Shown: positions 43,227 through 52,548 of the stretch, piece by piece | Layout: the number at the start of each line of letters is the position of its first letter | Numbering within the stretch: the first letter of the stretch is position 1 | Assembly (NCBI GenBank): GCA_030407505.1 | Contig: JASDDH010000022.1 | Coordinates: 1-60,535 of the forward strand | Direction of reading: 5' to 3' | Source of the DNA: Planococcus sp. APC 4015 | Lineage (GTDB): Bacteria; Actinomycetota; Actinomycetes; Actinomycetales; Microbacteriaceae | DNA: 60,535 nt | Translations under genes and position numbers: made by a program | The notes under the pieces: model-generated | What the model was told of the DNA's origin: nothing | Seen by the model: the letters and a program-made list of their open reading frames with translations, nothing else | Database searches by the model: none

Positions 43227-44033
43227 TCACTGGGAGACGTCGGCGCCGAAGTACTTCTCGCTGATCTCGGCGAGCACTCCCTCTTCGCGCAGTTCGGCGA
43301 GCGCCTCGTCGACGGCCTCGACGAGCGACGTCTTGTCCTTCGTGAAGGCGAAGGCGTTGAAGGCCGGGTCGTCGGTCTCGGCGGCGATCTTCAGGCCGGT
43401 CGGGCCGTTGGTCTTCTCGTAGTCGAGGAACGTCAGGTTGTCGTTGACCGTGGCGTCGACGCGGCCCTGCTGCAGGAGGGCGACAGCCTGCGCCCATCCT
43501 TCGACGGCCTCGACCGTCGCGCCGCTGGTCTGGGCGAGCTCGTACCAGTTGCTCGTGAGCGACTGAGCGGTCGTCTTGCCGGCGAGGTCGTCGAAGCTCG
43601 AGATCGAGTCGTCGTCCTCGGTGACGACGATGACGCCGGGCGACACCGTGTACGGCTCGCTGAAGAGGTACTTCTCTTCGCGTTCGGGGTTGATCGAGAC
43701 CTGGTTGGCGATGACGTCGAAGCGGCCGGCGTCCAGACCCGTGAAGATCGCATCCCACTGCGTCTCCTGGAACTCCACCTCGAGACCGAGCTTGTCGGCG
43801 ACGGCCTCGATGATCTCGACGTCGTAGCCGACGAGCGGGCCCGAGCCGTCCTCGTGGAAGGTGAACGGACGGTACGTGCCCTCGGTGGCCACGGTGAGCG
43901 TCCCGGCGTTCAGGAGGCCGTAGTCGTCAGCGGCGGCGGAGCCGGCAGGAGTCGATGAGCCGCCGCTGCAGGCGACGAGCGGAGCGGCGAGGGCGCCGAT
44001 GACGGCGAGGGCGAGGATGCGGCGGCGTGCCAT
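43227..44033 (-). CDS. Amino-acid ABC transporter substrate-binding lipoprotein
   Basis: 268 aa. Signal peptide [20 protein letters not shown] with lipobox Cys22. SBP family-3 pattern: [56 protein letters not shown] and SWYE-type ligand loop [10 protein letters not shown]. The ligand pocket resembles cystine/polar amino-acid binders. AGGAGT lies before the ATG, and the operon starts here. Confidence 0.91.
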   Translation of the reverse strand: MARRRILALAVIGALAAPLVACSGGSSTPAGSAAADDYGLLNAGTLTVATEGTYRPFTFHEDGSGPLVGYDVEIIEAVADKLGLEVEFQETQWDAIFTGLDAGRFDVIANQVSINPEREEKYLFSEPYTVSPGVIVVTEDDDSISSFDDLAGKTTAQSLTSNWYELAQTSGATVEAVEGWAQAVALLQQGRVDATVNDNLTFLDYEKTNGPTGLKIAAETDDPAFNAFAFTKDKTSLVEAVDEALAELREEGVLAEISEKYFGADVSQ

Positions 44034-44133
44034 GGAGACTCCTGGTGATGCGACGGCGGGTGAGCCGATGACGGTGCGGGCCGGATGGGCCGAAGGACTA
44101 CGGTATCCCGCTCTCGGCGGAGCGGGGCAGGCG

Positions 44134-44150
44134 GTGACGCACAGCGTCAC
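44134..44150. promoter_or_regulatory. Palindrome upstream of the amino-acid ABC operon
   Basis: GTGACGC-ACA-GCGTCAC, perfect 7-bp arms, lies about 100 bp before the binding-protein start. A TACCGT (44100-44105, minus strand) lies between and could be the -10 box. It is a candidate site for an unlinked regulator. Confidence 0.45.
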
Positions 44151-44212
44151 AGAGCCGGGTTCCGGCGCACGTGCCGGTGGCCGCGGTGCCGGGATGTCGC
44201 GGCACCCGATGA

Positions 44213-44246
44213 CGAAGGGCCCCACCCGTGGGTGAGGCCCTTCGTT
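44213..44246 (-). terminator. rplA terminator
   Basis: Arms ACGAAGGGCC (44213-44222) and GGCCCTTCGT (44237-44246), with further partial pairing inside, begin 21 bp after the rplA stop. Confidence 0.75.
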
Positions 44247-44267
44247 GGTCTGCTGAGCCTGAGCGGA

Positions 44268-44954
44268 TCAGAGGACGTTGACATCCAGCGGGATGCCGGG
44301 GCCGAACGTCGTCGACACCGCGCCCTTCTGGATGTAGCGGCCCTTGGCGCTCGAGGGCTTCAGACGCACGATCTCTTCGAGAGCGGCGGCGAAGTTCTCG
44401 TCGAGCTGCTCGGCCGTGAACGAGGCCTTGCCGACGACGAAGTGCACGTTGGCGTGCTTGTCGACGCGGAACTCGATCTTGCCGCCCTTGATCTCTTCGA
44501 CGGCCTTGGCCGCGTTGGGGGTCACGGTGCCGGTCTTCGGGTTGGGCATGAGGCCACGGGGGCCCAGCACCTTTCCGAGACGACCGACCTGGCCCATGAG
44601 CTCGGGCGTCGAGACGGCCGCGTCGAACGCGGTCCAGCCTGCGGCGACCTTCTCGATGAGCTCTGCGCCACCGACCTCGTCGGCGCCTGCGGCGATCGCG
44701 GCCTCAGCGGCCGGACCCGTCGCGAACACGATGACGCGGGCGGTCTTGCCGGTGCCGTGGGGCAGGATGACGGTGCCGCGCACCATCTGGTCTGCCTTGC
44801 GGGGATCGACGGCGAGCTTGAGCGCGACCTCGACGGTCGAGTCGAACTTCGCCGAGCCGGTGTCCTTCGCGAGCGCGACGGCCTCGGTCGGGGTGTAGAA
44901 CTTGTCTTCCGCGATCTTCGCCGCGGCGGCCAGATATGCCTTTGATTTAGCCAT
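44268..44954 (-). CDS. rplA: Ribosomal protein uL1
   Basis: 228 aa, full length. Conserved [21 protein letters not shown], the diagnostic [26 protein letters not shown], and a C-terminal [20 protein letters not shown] precedes the ATG. L1 forms the 50S stalk near the E site and usually represses rplKA translation. Confidence 0.97.
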   Translation of the reverse strand: MAKSKAYLAAAAKIAEDKFYTPTEAVALAKDTGSAKFDSTVEVALKLAVDPRKADQMVRGTVILPHGTGKTARVIVFATGPAAEAAIAAGADEVGGAELIEKVAAGWTAFDAAVSTPELMGQVGRLGKVLGPRGLMPNPKTGTVTPNAAKAVEEIKGGKIEFRVDKHANVHFVVGKASFTAEQLDENFAAALEEIVRLKPSSAKGRYIQKGAVSTTFGPGIPLDVNVL

Positions 44955-44967
44955 TGCTTCTCTCCCC

Positions 44968-45399
44968 TCAGCTCTCGACCGTGATGCCCATGGAACGGGC
45001 GGTGCCGGCGATGATCAGCGAGGCGGCCTCGATGTCGTTGGCGTTCAGGTCGGGCATCTTCGTCTCGGCGATCTCGCGCACCTGGTCCTTGGTGAGCTTG
45101 GCCACCTTGGTCGTGTGCGGGGTCGCAGAGCCCTTGGCGACGCCGGCTGCCTTCTTGATCAGCTCAGCCGCCGGGGGCGTCTTGAGGATGAAGGTGAAGC
45201 TGCGGTCTTCGTAGACCGTGATCTCGACCGGGATGACGTTGCCACGCTGTGCTTCGGTGGCGGCGTTGTAGGCCTTGCAGAACTCCATGATGTTGACGCC
45301 GTGCTGACCGAGCGCGGGCCCGATCGGCGGCGCCGGGTTGGCGGCGCCAGCCTTGATCTGGAGCTTGATCAGGCCGGTCACCCTCTTCTTAGGTGCCAT
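44968..45399 (-). CDS. rplK: Ribosomal protein uL11
   Basis: 143 aa from ATG 45397-45399, set by AAGGAAG upstream. [36 protein letters not shown] is the uL11 signature, and the C-terminal rRNA-binding part ends ARSMGIT. Thiostrepton-site protein. On the minus strand TAGACT lies about 130 nt upstream, a likely -10 for rplKA, suggesting an own promoter. Confidence 0.96.
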   Translation of the reverse strand: MAPKKRVTGLIKLQIKAGAANPAPPIGPALGQHGVNIMEFCKAYNAATEAQRGNVIPVEITVYEDRSFTFILKTPPAAELIKKAAGVAKGSATPHTTKVAKLTKDQVREIAETKMPDLNANDIEAASLIIAGTARSMGITVES

Positions 45400-45584
45400 T
45401 CTTCTTCCTTTCGTCGAGCGGCACGTCGACAGGCTCGATGGCCCGGCTTCGTCCGTCTCTCCCGCTCGTCCGGCATTTCCGGACCGCGGTGTGCCTGCGG
45501 GCGCACGAAGACGCACCGCAAACCGGTCAAGTCTACCGCATGACCTGCGCGCAGCCGCGCGCGGTCAGCGGGTGATGCCGACGC
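45400..45584 (-). promoter_or_regulatory. rplK-rplA leader and probable promoter
   Basis: 185 bp between the DUF3072 stop and rplK. A minus-strand TAGACT (near 45533-45538) is a good -10, but the -35 is unclear. The leader between it and rplK is GC-rich and able to fold, which may hold the L1 autoregulatory site. Confidence 0.45.
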
Positions 45585-45851
45585 TCAGCTGCCGGCGCCG
45601 CGGCCCGTCTTGTCCTGCAGGCGGTCGATCTGCTCGGATGCCTCTGCCTTGGTGATGTCGGCCGGGATCTGCTCCCCCGCCTCACGCGCGAGGGTGTCGA
45701 GGTAGCTGCGCTGCGGAGCGGTCATCGGCTCGTCGCCGGTGACCCAGGTCGAGGGGTCCTTCTCGGCAGGATCGTTCGAGGCGTCGGCGGGGGTCGTCGC
45801 GCCGAGCATGTCACGGTCGTCGGATACGGGGGTGCTGTTGGTGTCAGACAT
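45585..45851 (-). CDS. DUF3072 domain protein
   Basis: 88 aa from ATG 45849-45851. Disordered acidic N-terminus, then the DUF3072 segment PMTAPQRSYLDTLAREAGEQIPADITKAEASEQIDRLQ. Unknown function; small soluble protein widespread in actinobacteria. It sits between nusG and rplK, which are normally adjacent, and behind the nusG terminator. Confidence 0.8.
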   Translation of the reverse strand: MSDTNSTPVSDDRDMLGATTPADASNDPAEKDPSTWVTGDEPMTAPQRSYLDTLAREAGEQIPADITKAEASEQIDRLQDKTGRGAGS

Positions 45852-45952
45852 GGGCTCGATGCTACGTCTCACCTCCGACATGTCCTCCGGGGTTGACTCT
45901 CGCGCCGAGACGCTCGTCGCGTCGCACCGGTTCGCCCGTCACCGCTCACGAA

Positions 45953-45985
45953 GAACGCCCCGCCGGTGGACCCGGCGGGGCGTTC
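45953..45985 (-). terminator. nusG terminator
   Basis: Perfect 14-bp stem GAACGCCCCGCCGG (45953-45966) with 45972-45985 and a 5-nt loop, 15 bp after the nusG stop. Confidence 0.85.
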
Positions 45986-46000
45986 ACGTGACGCGATGCG

Positions 46001-47134
46001 TCAGAGCTTGGTGACCTGGTCGAACGAGAGCTCGACCGGGGTCTCGCGCTCGAAGAGCGAGACGAGCACGGTGAGCTTGCCGCTCTCGGGCTTGATCTCG
46101 CTGATCGTGCCCGGAAGACCCGCGAACGAGCCCTCCTTGATCGTGATGGTCTCGCCGACCTCGAAGTCGACCTCGGCGGGGATGACGCGCGCCGCGGGGC
46201 CCTGGCCCTTCTTGGCGACGCCGCCCTTGGCCGGGGCGACCTCCTTGATCTCGACGAGGCTCTTGAGCATGTTGAAGGCCTCTTCGAAACGCAGCGGGGT
46301 CGGGTTGTGGGCGTTGCCCACGAAGCCCGTGACACCGGGCGTGTGGCGCACGACCGACCAGGTGTCTTCGTTGAGATCCATGCGCACCAGCACGTAGCCG
46401 GGGATGCGCACGCGCGTGACCATCTTGCGCTGGCCGTTCTTGATCTCGACGACGTCCTCCATCGGGACCTCGATCTGGAAGATGTCGTCCTCGACCTCGA
46501 GCGTGGACTTGCGCTGCTCGATGTTGGCCTTCACCTTGCGCTCGAAGCCGGCGTAGGAGTGGATGACGTACCACTTGCCCGGGAGCGAGCGGAGCTCGGT
46601 GCGGAATGCCTCGTACGGATCCTCGTCCTCGTCGTCGGAGGACTCGTCGTCGCCCGAGGCGTCGTCGCCGGTCGCGCCGTCTTCAGACGCCTCGGCGTCG
46701 TCGACCACGGCGGCCGCGGCATCCACCTCGGCGACGAAGTCGGCATCGAGCACGGGAGCGTCCTCGTCGCCGTTGACGTCGGGGCCGTCGTAGGCGGTCA
46801 CGTCGTCGGCGTGGTCTGCGGCGTACTCGGCAGCCTCTTCGGCGATGGATTCGTTCAGTGCTTCGGCGGCGGCCTGAGCCTCGGCCGCCTCGTCGATGTT
46901 CAGCGCGTCGTTCACGATCGCGTCAGCCTCCGGGTCGTCGATGTCGTCAAGGTCGGAGAGATCGTCGCTGTCGGCCTCGGCCTCGTCGTCGACGATGTGG
47001 ATCGCGAGGTGCTCGGCGGGCTCGACGGAGCGCTCTTCTGCGGCCAGGACGTTGCCCTCCTGGGCCTCGTCGTCTTCTGAGGACTGCTCAGCAGCGGTCG
47101 CCCAGTCGGCATCGTCGGTATATCTCTCAGACAC
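46001..47134 (-). CDS. nusG: NusG with long acidic N-terminal extension
   Basis: 377 aa from GTG. Residues 1 to about 175 are extremely acidic and low complexity ([29 protein letters not shown]). The NGN domain starts near 187 ([20 protein letters not shown]) and the KOW domain ends the protein ([23 protein letters not shown]). NusG binds RNA polymerase and links it to Rho or ribosomes. Ordinary NusG is about 180-250 aa, so the extension roughly doubles it; similar but often shorter extensions occur in actinobacteria. Follows secE. Confidence 0.95.
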   Translation of the reverse strand: MSERYTDDADWATAAEQSSEDDEAQEGNVLAAEERSVEPAEHLAIHIVDDEAEADSDDLSDLDDIDDPEADAIVNDALNIDEAAEAQAAAEALNESIAEEAAEYAADHADDVTAYDGPDVNGDEDAPVLDADFVAEVDAAAAVVDDAEASEDGATGDDASGDDESSDDEDEDPYEAFRTELRSLPGKWYVIHSYAGFERKVKANIEQRKSTLEVEDDIFQIEVPMEDVVEIKNGQRKMVTRVRIPGYVLVRMDLNEDTWSVVRHTPGVTGFVGNAHNPTPLRFEEAFNMLKSLVEIKEVAPAKGGVAKKGQGPAARVIPAEVDFEVGETITIKEGSFAGLPGTISEIKPESGKLTVLVSLFERETPVELSFDQVTKL

Positions 47135-47196
47135 GTTTGCTTTTGTTCCGTTCCGCGGGTGATCGTCAGATCAGAACCCGCGTCGTAGATCTCGGG

Positions 47197-47463
47197 TCAG
47201 GCGGGAACGCCGAAGACGGCGGTCGTCACCCAGACGAACAGGAGGTCGAGGCCGTAGACGAGGGCCATCATCACGACGACGAAGCCGAGCACCACCGCCG
47301 TGTACTTGACGAGTTCCTGGCGCGTCGGCGTGACGACCTTGCGGAGCTCGGCGAAGACCTGACGGATGAAGAGGGCGATGCGCGCGAAGACGTTGGGCTT
47401 CTTCGCGCGGGGAGCGCCGCTCGACGCGACGATCTCGCCGCCGTTCGGCTCGTCTTGAACCAT
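47197..47463 (-). CDS. secE: SecE preprotein translocase subunit
   Basis: 88 aa from ATG 47461-47463, preceded by AGGTGG. A charged N-terminus and amphipathic helix (FARIALFIRQVFAELRKVVTPTRQELVKYT) precede a single transmembrane helix (VVLGFVVVMMALVYGLDLLFVW), the standard short actinobacterial SecE. Part of SecYEG. Upstream is tRNA-Trp and downstream nusG, the conserved order. Confidence 0.94.
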   Translation of the reverse strand: MVQDEPNGGEIVASSGAPRAKKPNVFARIALFIRQVFAELRKVVTPTRQELVKYTAVVLGFVVVMMALVYGLDLLFVWVTTAVFGVPA

Positions 47464-47530
47464 CGATGCCACCTGATTTACCTTCCGTGTGCCTGCACCC
47501 ACCGGCGTTCGTGCCGATGGAGCCGACGCG

Positions 47531-47603
<73 letters not shown>

Positions 47604-47822
47604 AGAGATCCGGAGACCTCGGGATGCCTGCACTTCGTCTGCTGCGACCGGTGGAAAAGGATGTCCCTGATCTGCGGGCACAGCGAAAGAATGCAGACTT
47701 CAACTGCACTCTCCAGTGTACGGCATGCCCTGAGACGTGGCTAACCGGGTCAGTGATCCCGGATGCCGTGACGGTCGGGTTCCGGCGGTGGCCGCTTCCT
47801 GCCCGCGCGCCCTCGTGCCCAC

Positions 47823-47850
47823 TTGCCCGCGACGCCCGGTGCGCTATTCT
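47823..47850 (+). promoter_or_regulatory. Promoter of the CoA-transferase/thiolase operon
   Basis: -35 TTGCCC (47823-47828), 16-bp spacer, -10 TATTCT (47845-47850); start expected near 47857. Confidence 0.6.
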
Positions 47851-47859
47851 GGGCGCAGA

Positions 47860-47886
47860 GCGAACGATTGTCCGTTCAACGAACGG
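47860..47886. promoter_or_regulatory. IclR-type operator of the pcaIJF-like operon
   Basis: CCGTTC-AAC-GAACGG (47872-47886) is a perfect palindrome downstream of the promoter start. The octamer GCGAACGA (47860-47867) next to it recurs in the aminotransferase/dehydrogenase intergenic region (56502-56509, opposite strand). Likely bound by the IclR protein encoded at 58118. Confidence 0.6.
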
Positions 47887-47909
47887 ATCGACAGGGTGAG
47901 GAAGCTCGC

Positions 47910-48677
47910 ATGATCGACAAGACGGTCCGCGATGCCGCGGCGGCGGTCGCCGACGTCGCAGACGGCTCCACCGTGATGATCGGGGGCTTCGGGCGAGCCG
48001 GCCAGCCGGTGGAGCTCATCGACGCCCTCATCGACCAGGGAGCATCCGACCTCACGATCGTGAGCAACAACGCGGGCAACGGTGATGTCGGGCTCGCGCG
48101 GCTGCTCGCACTGGGGCGTGTGCGGAGGATCGTCTGCTCGTTTCCCCGCCAGCACGACTCGTGGGTGTTCGACGAGCTGTACCGGTCGGGCAGGATCGAG
48201 CTCGTGATCGTCCCGCAGGGCAACCTCGCCGAGCGGATCCGCGCTGCAGGGGCGGGCATCGGCGCATTCTTCAGCCCGACGGGCGCGGGTACGCAGCTCG
48301 CCGAGGGACGCGAGACCCGGACCATCGACGGTCGCGACTTCGTGCTCGAGCATCCGATCGCCGCCGATGTCGCCCTCATCAGCGGACTGCGCGCCGATCG
48401 CTGGGGCAACGTCGTCTATCGCGGCACCGCCCGCAACTTCGGCCCCGTCATGGCGACGGCGGCACGCACCTCCGTCGTCCAGGTCGACGAGGTCGTCCCC
48501 CTCGGCGCGATCGATCCCGAGACAGTGGTCACTCCGGGCATCTTCATCGATCGCGTGGTCGCGGTGCCGCCGCGGCGCTGGATGCACGAGGGACGATTCG
48601 TGGGCGGCGTCGATGTGGAGGGCGAACCGCTCGCGCCCGAAGCCCCCGGCACCGACCCGAGAGGACGAACCCTGTGA
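47910..48677 (+). CDS. pcaI: 3-oxoacid CoA-transferase subunit A (PcaI/ScoA type)
   Basis: 255 aa from ATG 47910 with GTGAGGAAG upstream. CoA-binding opening VADVADGSTVMIGGFGRAGQPVELIDAL, core SNNAGNGDVGLARLLALGRVRRIVCSF and GAGTQLAEGRETRTIDGRDFVLE. It pairs with the next gene to transfer CoA from succinyl-CoA to a 3-oxoacid. The thiolase downstream is of the 3-oxoadipyl-CoA type, so 3-oxoadipate is the likely substrate, but acetoacetate or another 3-oxoacid cannot be excluded. Confidence 0.87.
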   Translation: MIDKTVRDAAAAVADVADGSTVMIGGFGRAGQPVELIDALIDQGASDLTIVSNNAGNGDVGLARLLALGRVRRIVCSFPRQHDSWVFDELYRSGRIELVIVPQGNLAERIRAAGAGIGAFFSPTGAGTQLAEGRETRTIDGRDFVLEHPIAADVALISGLRADRWGNVVYRGTARNFGPVMATAARTSVVQVDEVVPLGAIDPETVVTPGIFIDRVVAVPPRRWMHEGRFVGGVDVEGEPLAPEAPGTDPRGRTL

Positions 48678-49330
48678 CGACGCGCATCCCGCGAAGCGAG
48701 CTCGCGGCCCGCATCGCGGCCGACATCCCGGAGGGCTCGTACGTCAATCTCGGCATCGGCGCGCCCACGCTGGTCGCCGACCACCTGCCCGCGGGGCTGG
48801 AGATCATCCTCCACACCGAGAATGGCCTCCTGGGCATGGGACCGGCTCCCTCTCGGGATCGCGTGGACCCCGACCTCGTCAACGCCGGAAAGCAGCCCGT
48901 GACCGCCCTCGCAGGCGCGGCCTACTTCCACCACGCCGACTCGTTCGGGATGATGCGCGGCGGTCACCTCGACGTGTGCGTGCTGGGCGCGTTCCAGGTG
49001 TCCGAGCGCGGCGATCTCGCCAACTGGTCGACGGGCGCACCCGGGGCCATACCCGCCGTGGGCGGCGCGATGGATCTTGCGATCGGCGCCAAGTCCGTGT
49101 ACGTGATGACCGACCTGCTGACCAAGACCGGCGAGTCCAAGCTCGTGCGGGAGTGCGCGTACCCCCTCACCGGCGTCGCGTGCGTCACACGCGTCTACAC
49201 CGACCACGCGGTCTTCGACGTCGTCCCGGGGGGATTCCGGATCCGCGAGGCATTCGGAGACAACACCGTCTCGCTGCTCTCCGAGCTCACGGGACTCGAA
49301 TTCGTCGACGAGTCTGCAGAGGATGACTGA
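48674..49330 (+). CDS. pcaJ: 3-oxoacid CoA-transferase subunit B (PcaJ/ScoB type)
   Basis: 218 aa; the GTG overlaps the subunit A stop. Family motif GSYVNLGIGAPTLVADHL and catalytic Glu in HTENGLLGMGP. VCVLGAFQVSERGDLANWSTG and GAMDLAIGAKSVYVMTDL follow. Usual length for PcaJ/ScoB. The thiolase start overlaps its end by 8 bp. Confidence 0.9.
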   Translation: MTTRIPRSELAARIAADIPEGSYVNLGIGAPTLVADHLPAGLEIILHTENGLLGMGPAPSRDRVDPDLVNAGKQPVTALAGAAYFHHADSFGMMRGGHLDVCVLGAFQVSERGDLANWSTGAPGAIPAVGGAMDLAIGAKSVYVMTDLLTKTGESKLVRECAYPLTGVACVTRVYTDHAVFDVVPGGFRIREAFGDNTVSLLSELTGLEFVDESAEDD

Positions 49331-50507
49331 GATGACCTCCACTTTCGTCCACGACGCGGTCCGCACGCCCTTCGGTCGAGCCGGTGGAGCGCTGTCGCGC
49401 GTCCGACCCGATGACCTCGCCGCGCACGTCATGCGGGTCGCGGTGCAGCGCAGCGGCCTCGATCCGGCCCGCATCGCGGATGTGATCTTCGGCGACGCGA
49501 ACCAGGCGGGCGAGGACAACCGCAACGTGGCGCGGTTCGGAGCCCTCCTCGCCGGGTTCCCGACCACGGTGACCGGAGTCACGGTGAACCGCCTGTGCGC
49601 CTCCAGCGTCGAGGCCGTCATCCAGGGAGCCCGTGCGATCGAGTCGGGCGACGCCGAGATCGTGCTGGCGGGCGGCGTCGAGTCGATGAGTCGCGCGCCG
49701 TACGTGCTCGAGAAGGCGTCCAAGGCGTTCCCCGCCACGGGCAACCCGACCCTGTGGAACACCGCCATCGGCTGGCGGATGACGAACCCCGCGCTGCCGA
49801 CGGCGTGGACGATCTCCAACGGGGAGGCCGCGGAGAAGACGGCGCGCGAACACGGGATCACGCGGGAACGGCAGGACGCGTTCGCGGTGCGGTCGCACCG
49901 TCTCGCCGCCCGGGCGTGGGCCGACGGCGTCTACGACGTCGAGACGGTCCCGGTGCCCGGCACGGATCTCGAGCGCGACGAGGGCATCCGCGACGACGCG
50001 TCCGCGGAGTCCCTCGCCACGCTCCGCACCCTGTTCGCCCCCGATGGAGAAGGAACCGTCACGGCGGGCAACGCATCGTCGATCAACGACGGCGCCTCGG
50101 CCGTGCTCCTGGCCCGGGAGGGTGTCATCCCCGGCGAGCCGCTCGCTCGGATCGCCGGCCGCGCGGCGCACGGGGTGGACCCCGACCTCTTTCCGATCGC
50201 GCCCATCGAGGCGGCCAACAAGGCACTCGCCCGCGCGGGCCGCACGTGGGCCGACGTCACCCTCGTCGAGCTCAACGAGGCGTTCGCCTCGCAGTCCCTC
50301 GCGTGCGTCGACGGCTGGCCGGACCTCGATCCCGAGCTCGTCAACATCCACGGCGGGGCGATCGCCATCGGCCACCCTCTCGGGGCATCCGGAGGACGCC
50401 TGATCGGGCACGCCGCGCATGAACTCGCGCGCCGCGGCGCCGGGGTCGCAGTCGTCGCGATCTGCATCGGCGTGGGGCAGGGCCTCGCGGTCGTCCTCGA
50501 GCGCTAG
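49323..50507 (+). CDS. pcaF: Thiolase, 3-oxoadipyl-CoA type (PcaF-like)
   Basis: 394 aa. The nucleophile is Cys92 in NRLCASSVEAV. GDANQAGEDNRNVARFGALLAGFP is characteristic of PcaF/PaaJ thiolases, and the catalytic end is NIHGGAIAIGHPLGASGGR with CIGVGQG. It would split 3-oxoadipyl-CoA to succinyl-CoA and acetyl-CoA. No ring-cleavage genes are within the window, so the source of the 3-oxoacid is unknown. Alternative ATG at 49332. Confidence 0.9.
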   Translation: MTEMTSTFVHDAVRTPFGRAGGALSRVRPDDLAAHVMRVAVQRSGLDPARIADVIFGDANQAGEDNRNVARFGALLAGFPTTVTGVTVNRLCASSVEAVIQGARAIESGDAEIVLAGGVESMSRAPYVLEKASKAFPATGNPTLWNTAIGWRMTNPALPTAWTISNGEAAEKTAREHGITRERQDAFAVRSHRLAARAWADGVYDVETVPVPGTDLERDEGIRDDASAESLATLRTLFAPDGEGTVTAGNASSINDGASAVLLAREGVIPGEPLARIAGRAAHGVDPDLFPIAPIEAANKALARAGRTWADVTLVELNEAFASQSLACVDGWPDLDPELVNIHGGAIAIGHPLGASGGRLIGHAAHELARRGAGVAVVAICIGVGQGLAVVLER

Positions 50508-50531
50508 CGGCATCCGCACCGCACACGCCGC

Positions 50532-51008
50532 CTACGCCTCGGCAGGTCCCGGGATGATCTGATGGACGAACCGAGCCTCGGTGATGATCCTCCGGCGGGT
50601 GAACACCCACCGCCCGTCCTCGCGCGCGTAGTCGTCGTCGTAGCGGATGAGGAAGTTGTGGCTCAGGTCGAACGGGAACCGCTCGTTCTGGTGGAAGTCC
50701 TCGTAGATGTGGTGCGCGATGCAGTAGACCTCTCCCGATGCCGTGGTGCCGTCGAGGACGATGTTCTGCGTCGTCACCGAGTGGAGGGTCTTCCGGTACC
50801 GTCCGAGCTGATCGCCGGGAATCCGCAGCACGTCCTCGAGCCCGCGCACCGAATCGCCGCTCTGGAACGCCACGTCGGACGAGAACAGCGCCCGCCAGGC
50901 GGCTGCGTCGTCCCGATCGAGCGCCCGGGCGTACCGATGCGAGAGGTCTCTGATCTCCAGCTCGTCCCGCAGCGACGCGAACGCGTCCCGCGGATGTCCG
51001 TCCTCCAT
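50532..51008 (-). CDS. NTF2-fold (SnoaL-like) protein
   Basis: 158 aa from ATG 51006-51008. DELEIRDLSHRYARALDRDDAAAWRALFSSDVAFQ is the typical opening of SnoaL_4/scytalone-dehydratase-like enzymes, and HHIYEDFHQNERFPFDLSHNFLIRYDDDYAREDGRWVFTRRR follows. Members are isomerases, dehydratases or hydrolases. Here it is the last gene of the minus-strand gcvP-like operon, so it probably handles an intermediate of the same pathway. Reaction unknown. Confidence 0.78.
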   Translation of the reverse strand: MEDGHPRDAFASLRDELEIRDLSHRYARALDRDDAAAWRALFSSDVAFQSGDSVRGLEDVLRIPGDQLGRYRKTLHSVTTQNIVLDGTTASGEVYCIAHHIYEDFHQNERFPFDLSHNFLIRYDDDYAREDGRWVFTRRRIITEARFVHQIIPGPAEA

Positions 51009-51021
51009 GCCGACCCCGTCC

Positions 51022-52548
51022 TCACCTGTGCGGATGCTTGCGCCGGTACGCGGCCCACGTGACGGCCCACACGTCGGGATCATCCAGTCCGGAGCCGACG
51101 ATCTGCGCGACGACCTGGTTGTGGGGCGCGGTCCGCACGAGCTCGGGATCGCGACGGCCTTCCTCGAGCACGTGCGCGAGCACCGCGATCCATTCGTCGA
51201 GATCCTCCTTCGACCACATCTCCCCCGCCTCGGGGGTGAAGGGCTCCGGAACGATCCACGGCTCGTGCGCCAGCCAGTAGGCGTCGATGCCGAAGTCGGT
51301 CATGCGGTTCTGCACGTCCACCGTCGAGAGCCCGGTCTCGGCGCAGTACTCCTCGAGGGAGTACCGGGTCATCTCCATGCGCGGGAGCGCCTTGCCGGCG
51401 AACGACATCGTGACGCCGGGCAGCGCCATGATCCCCTTCTCCATGTAGTTGTTGGCCAGGAGCGAGATGTCGGATGCCTCGCGCAGACCGTCCGTGCCCA
51501 TCGCCCGCGTCCACGAGTAGGCCTTCACGAGCTGCTGCACGTTGCCGAGGAACTCGCGCACACGCCCGACGGTCTCGGTCGGCTCGATGAGATCGTAGGC
51601 GTCTCCCTCGCGGATAACACGCGGGCCCGGGAGGAAGCGGGCGAGCTCCTCGGAGCACCCGTACGCACCGACCGACGGTCCGTTGCCGCCCTTGGGCACG
51701 CCGAACGTCTTGTGCAGCATGTACATGCACGCGTCGAAGCCGAGGTCGCGCGCGCGGAGACGCGTCATGACACCGTTGAAGTTCGCGCTGTCGTAGAACG
51801 CGAGCCCGCCGACCTCGTGCACCGCGTCGATGAACTCCGTGATGTGGGGGTTGTAGATGCCCATGTCGTCGGGGTTGTTCAGCATGAGCGCGGCCGTGTG
51901 GGGACCGATCACCGCCTTCAGCGCGGCGACGCTCGGATAGCCGTCCTCCTCGATGGGCAGCGTGATGACGTCGAACCCCGCCGCCTTCGCCGTGGCGGGG
52001 TTGCAGGGGTGCGCCTGAGCAGTCGTGACGATCTGCGTGCGCTGGGCGAGCTCGCCGCGCGACGCGTGATAGGCCCGCGTCACGACGGTGTGGAGGTATG
52101 CGGCATCCGCTCCCCCGCCCGGCTGGAAGCTGAAGGCGTGCATGCCCGAGAGGTTGCGCAGCTGCTCTTCGAGGGAATGCACGATGCCGAGCAGCCCCTG
52201 ATAGGTCGACGGATGCTGGCGCGGGTGGACCGCGGCGACCTCGGACCGGGCGGTGATCTGCTCGTTCACGGTCGGGTTGTGCTTCATGGTGCAGGTGCCG
52301 AAGAGGCTGATGCCCATCATGCCCATCGTCTGCTGCGACAGGTGCGTGTAGTGCCGACGCACTTCGTACTCGGCCAGCTCGGGGAGGTCGGCATCCTTCT
52401 CGCGCCGCAGAGACTCGGGGAAGAGCGAGCCGGCGGTGGCGGGTGCCCACGAGGCCGGCGGCACGACGCCGCGGCGTCCGGGTGCCCCCAGCTCGTAGAC
52501 GATCGGCTCGTCCCAGGACGCGGCGTGGAATCTGCGGACAGCGCTCAT
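51022..52548 (-). CDS. Divergent GcvPB-like PLP enzyme (P-protein beta-type)
   Basis: 508 aa from ATG 52546-52548, overlapping the partner stop. The overall pattern is the PLP-binding half of split glycine dehydrogenase: GTCTMKHNP near 84-92, FYDSANFNGVM, and PLP Lys280 in MLHKTFGVPKGGNGPS. Several residues that are near-invariant in true GcvPB differ, for example YDGAN to YDSAN and HKTFxxPHGGGGPG to HKTFGVPKGGNGPS, and PLGSCTMK to LFGTCTMK. No gcvT or gcvH is near. I infer a paralogue that decarboxylates another amino acid, and cannot name it. Confidence 0.72.
   Translation of the reverse strand: MSAVRRFHAASWDEPIVYELGAPGRRGVVPPASWAPATAGSLFPESLRREKDADLPELAEYEVRRHYTHLSQQTMGMMGISLFGTCTMKHNPTVNEQITARSEVAAVHPRQHPSTYQGLLGIVHSLEEQLRNLSGMHAFSFQPGGGADAAYLHTVVTRAYHASRGELAQRTQIVTTAQAHPCNPATAKAAGFDVITLPIEEDGYPSVAALKAVIGPHTAALMLNNPDDMGIYNPHITEFIDAVHEVGGLAFYDSANFNGVMTRLRARDLGFDACMYMLHKTFGVPKGGNGPSVGAYGCSEELARFLPGPRVIREGDAYDLIEPTETVGRVREFLGNVQQLVKAYSWTRAMGTDGLREASDISLLANNYMEKGIMALPGVTMSFAGKALPRMEMTRYSLEEYCAETGLSTVDVQNRMTDFGIDAYWLAHEPWIVPEPFTPEAGEMWSKEDLDEWIAVLAHVLEEGRRDPELVRTAPHNQVVAQIVGSGLDDPDVWAVTWAAYRRKHPHR

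Larger units (their letters stand above)
47604..47909. promoter_or_regulatory. Divergent region, tRNA-Trp-secE-nusG / pcaIJF-like operon
   Basis: 306 bp without a gene. Minus strand: TACACT (47715-47720) is a probable -10 for tRNA-Trp, about 110 nt upstream. Plus strand: the promoter and palindrome of the CoA-transferase operon (entries below). Confidence 0.5.
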
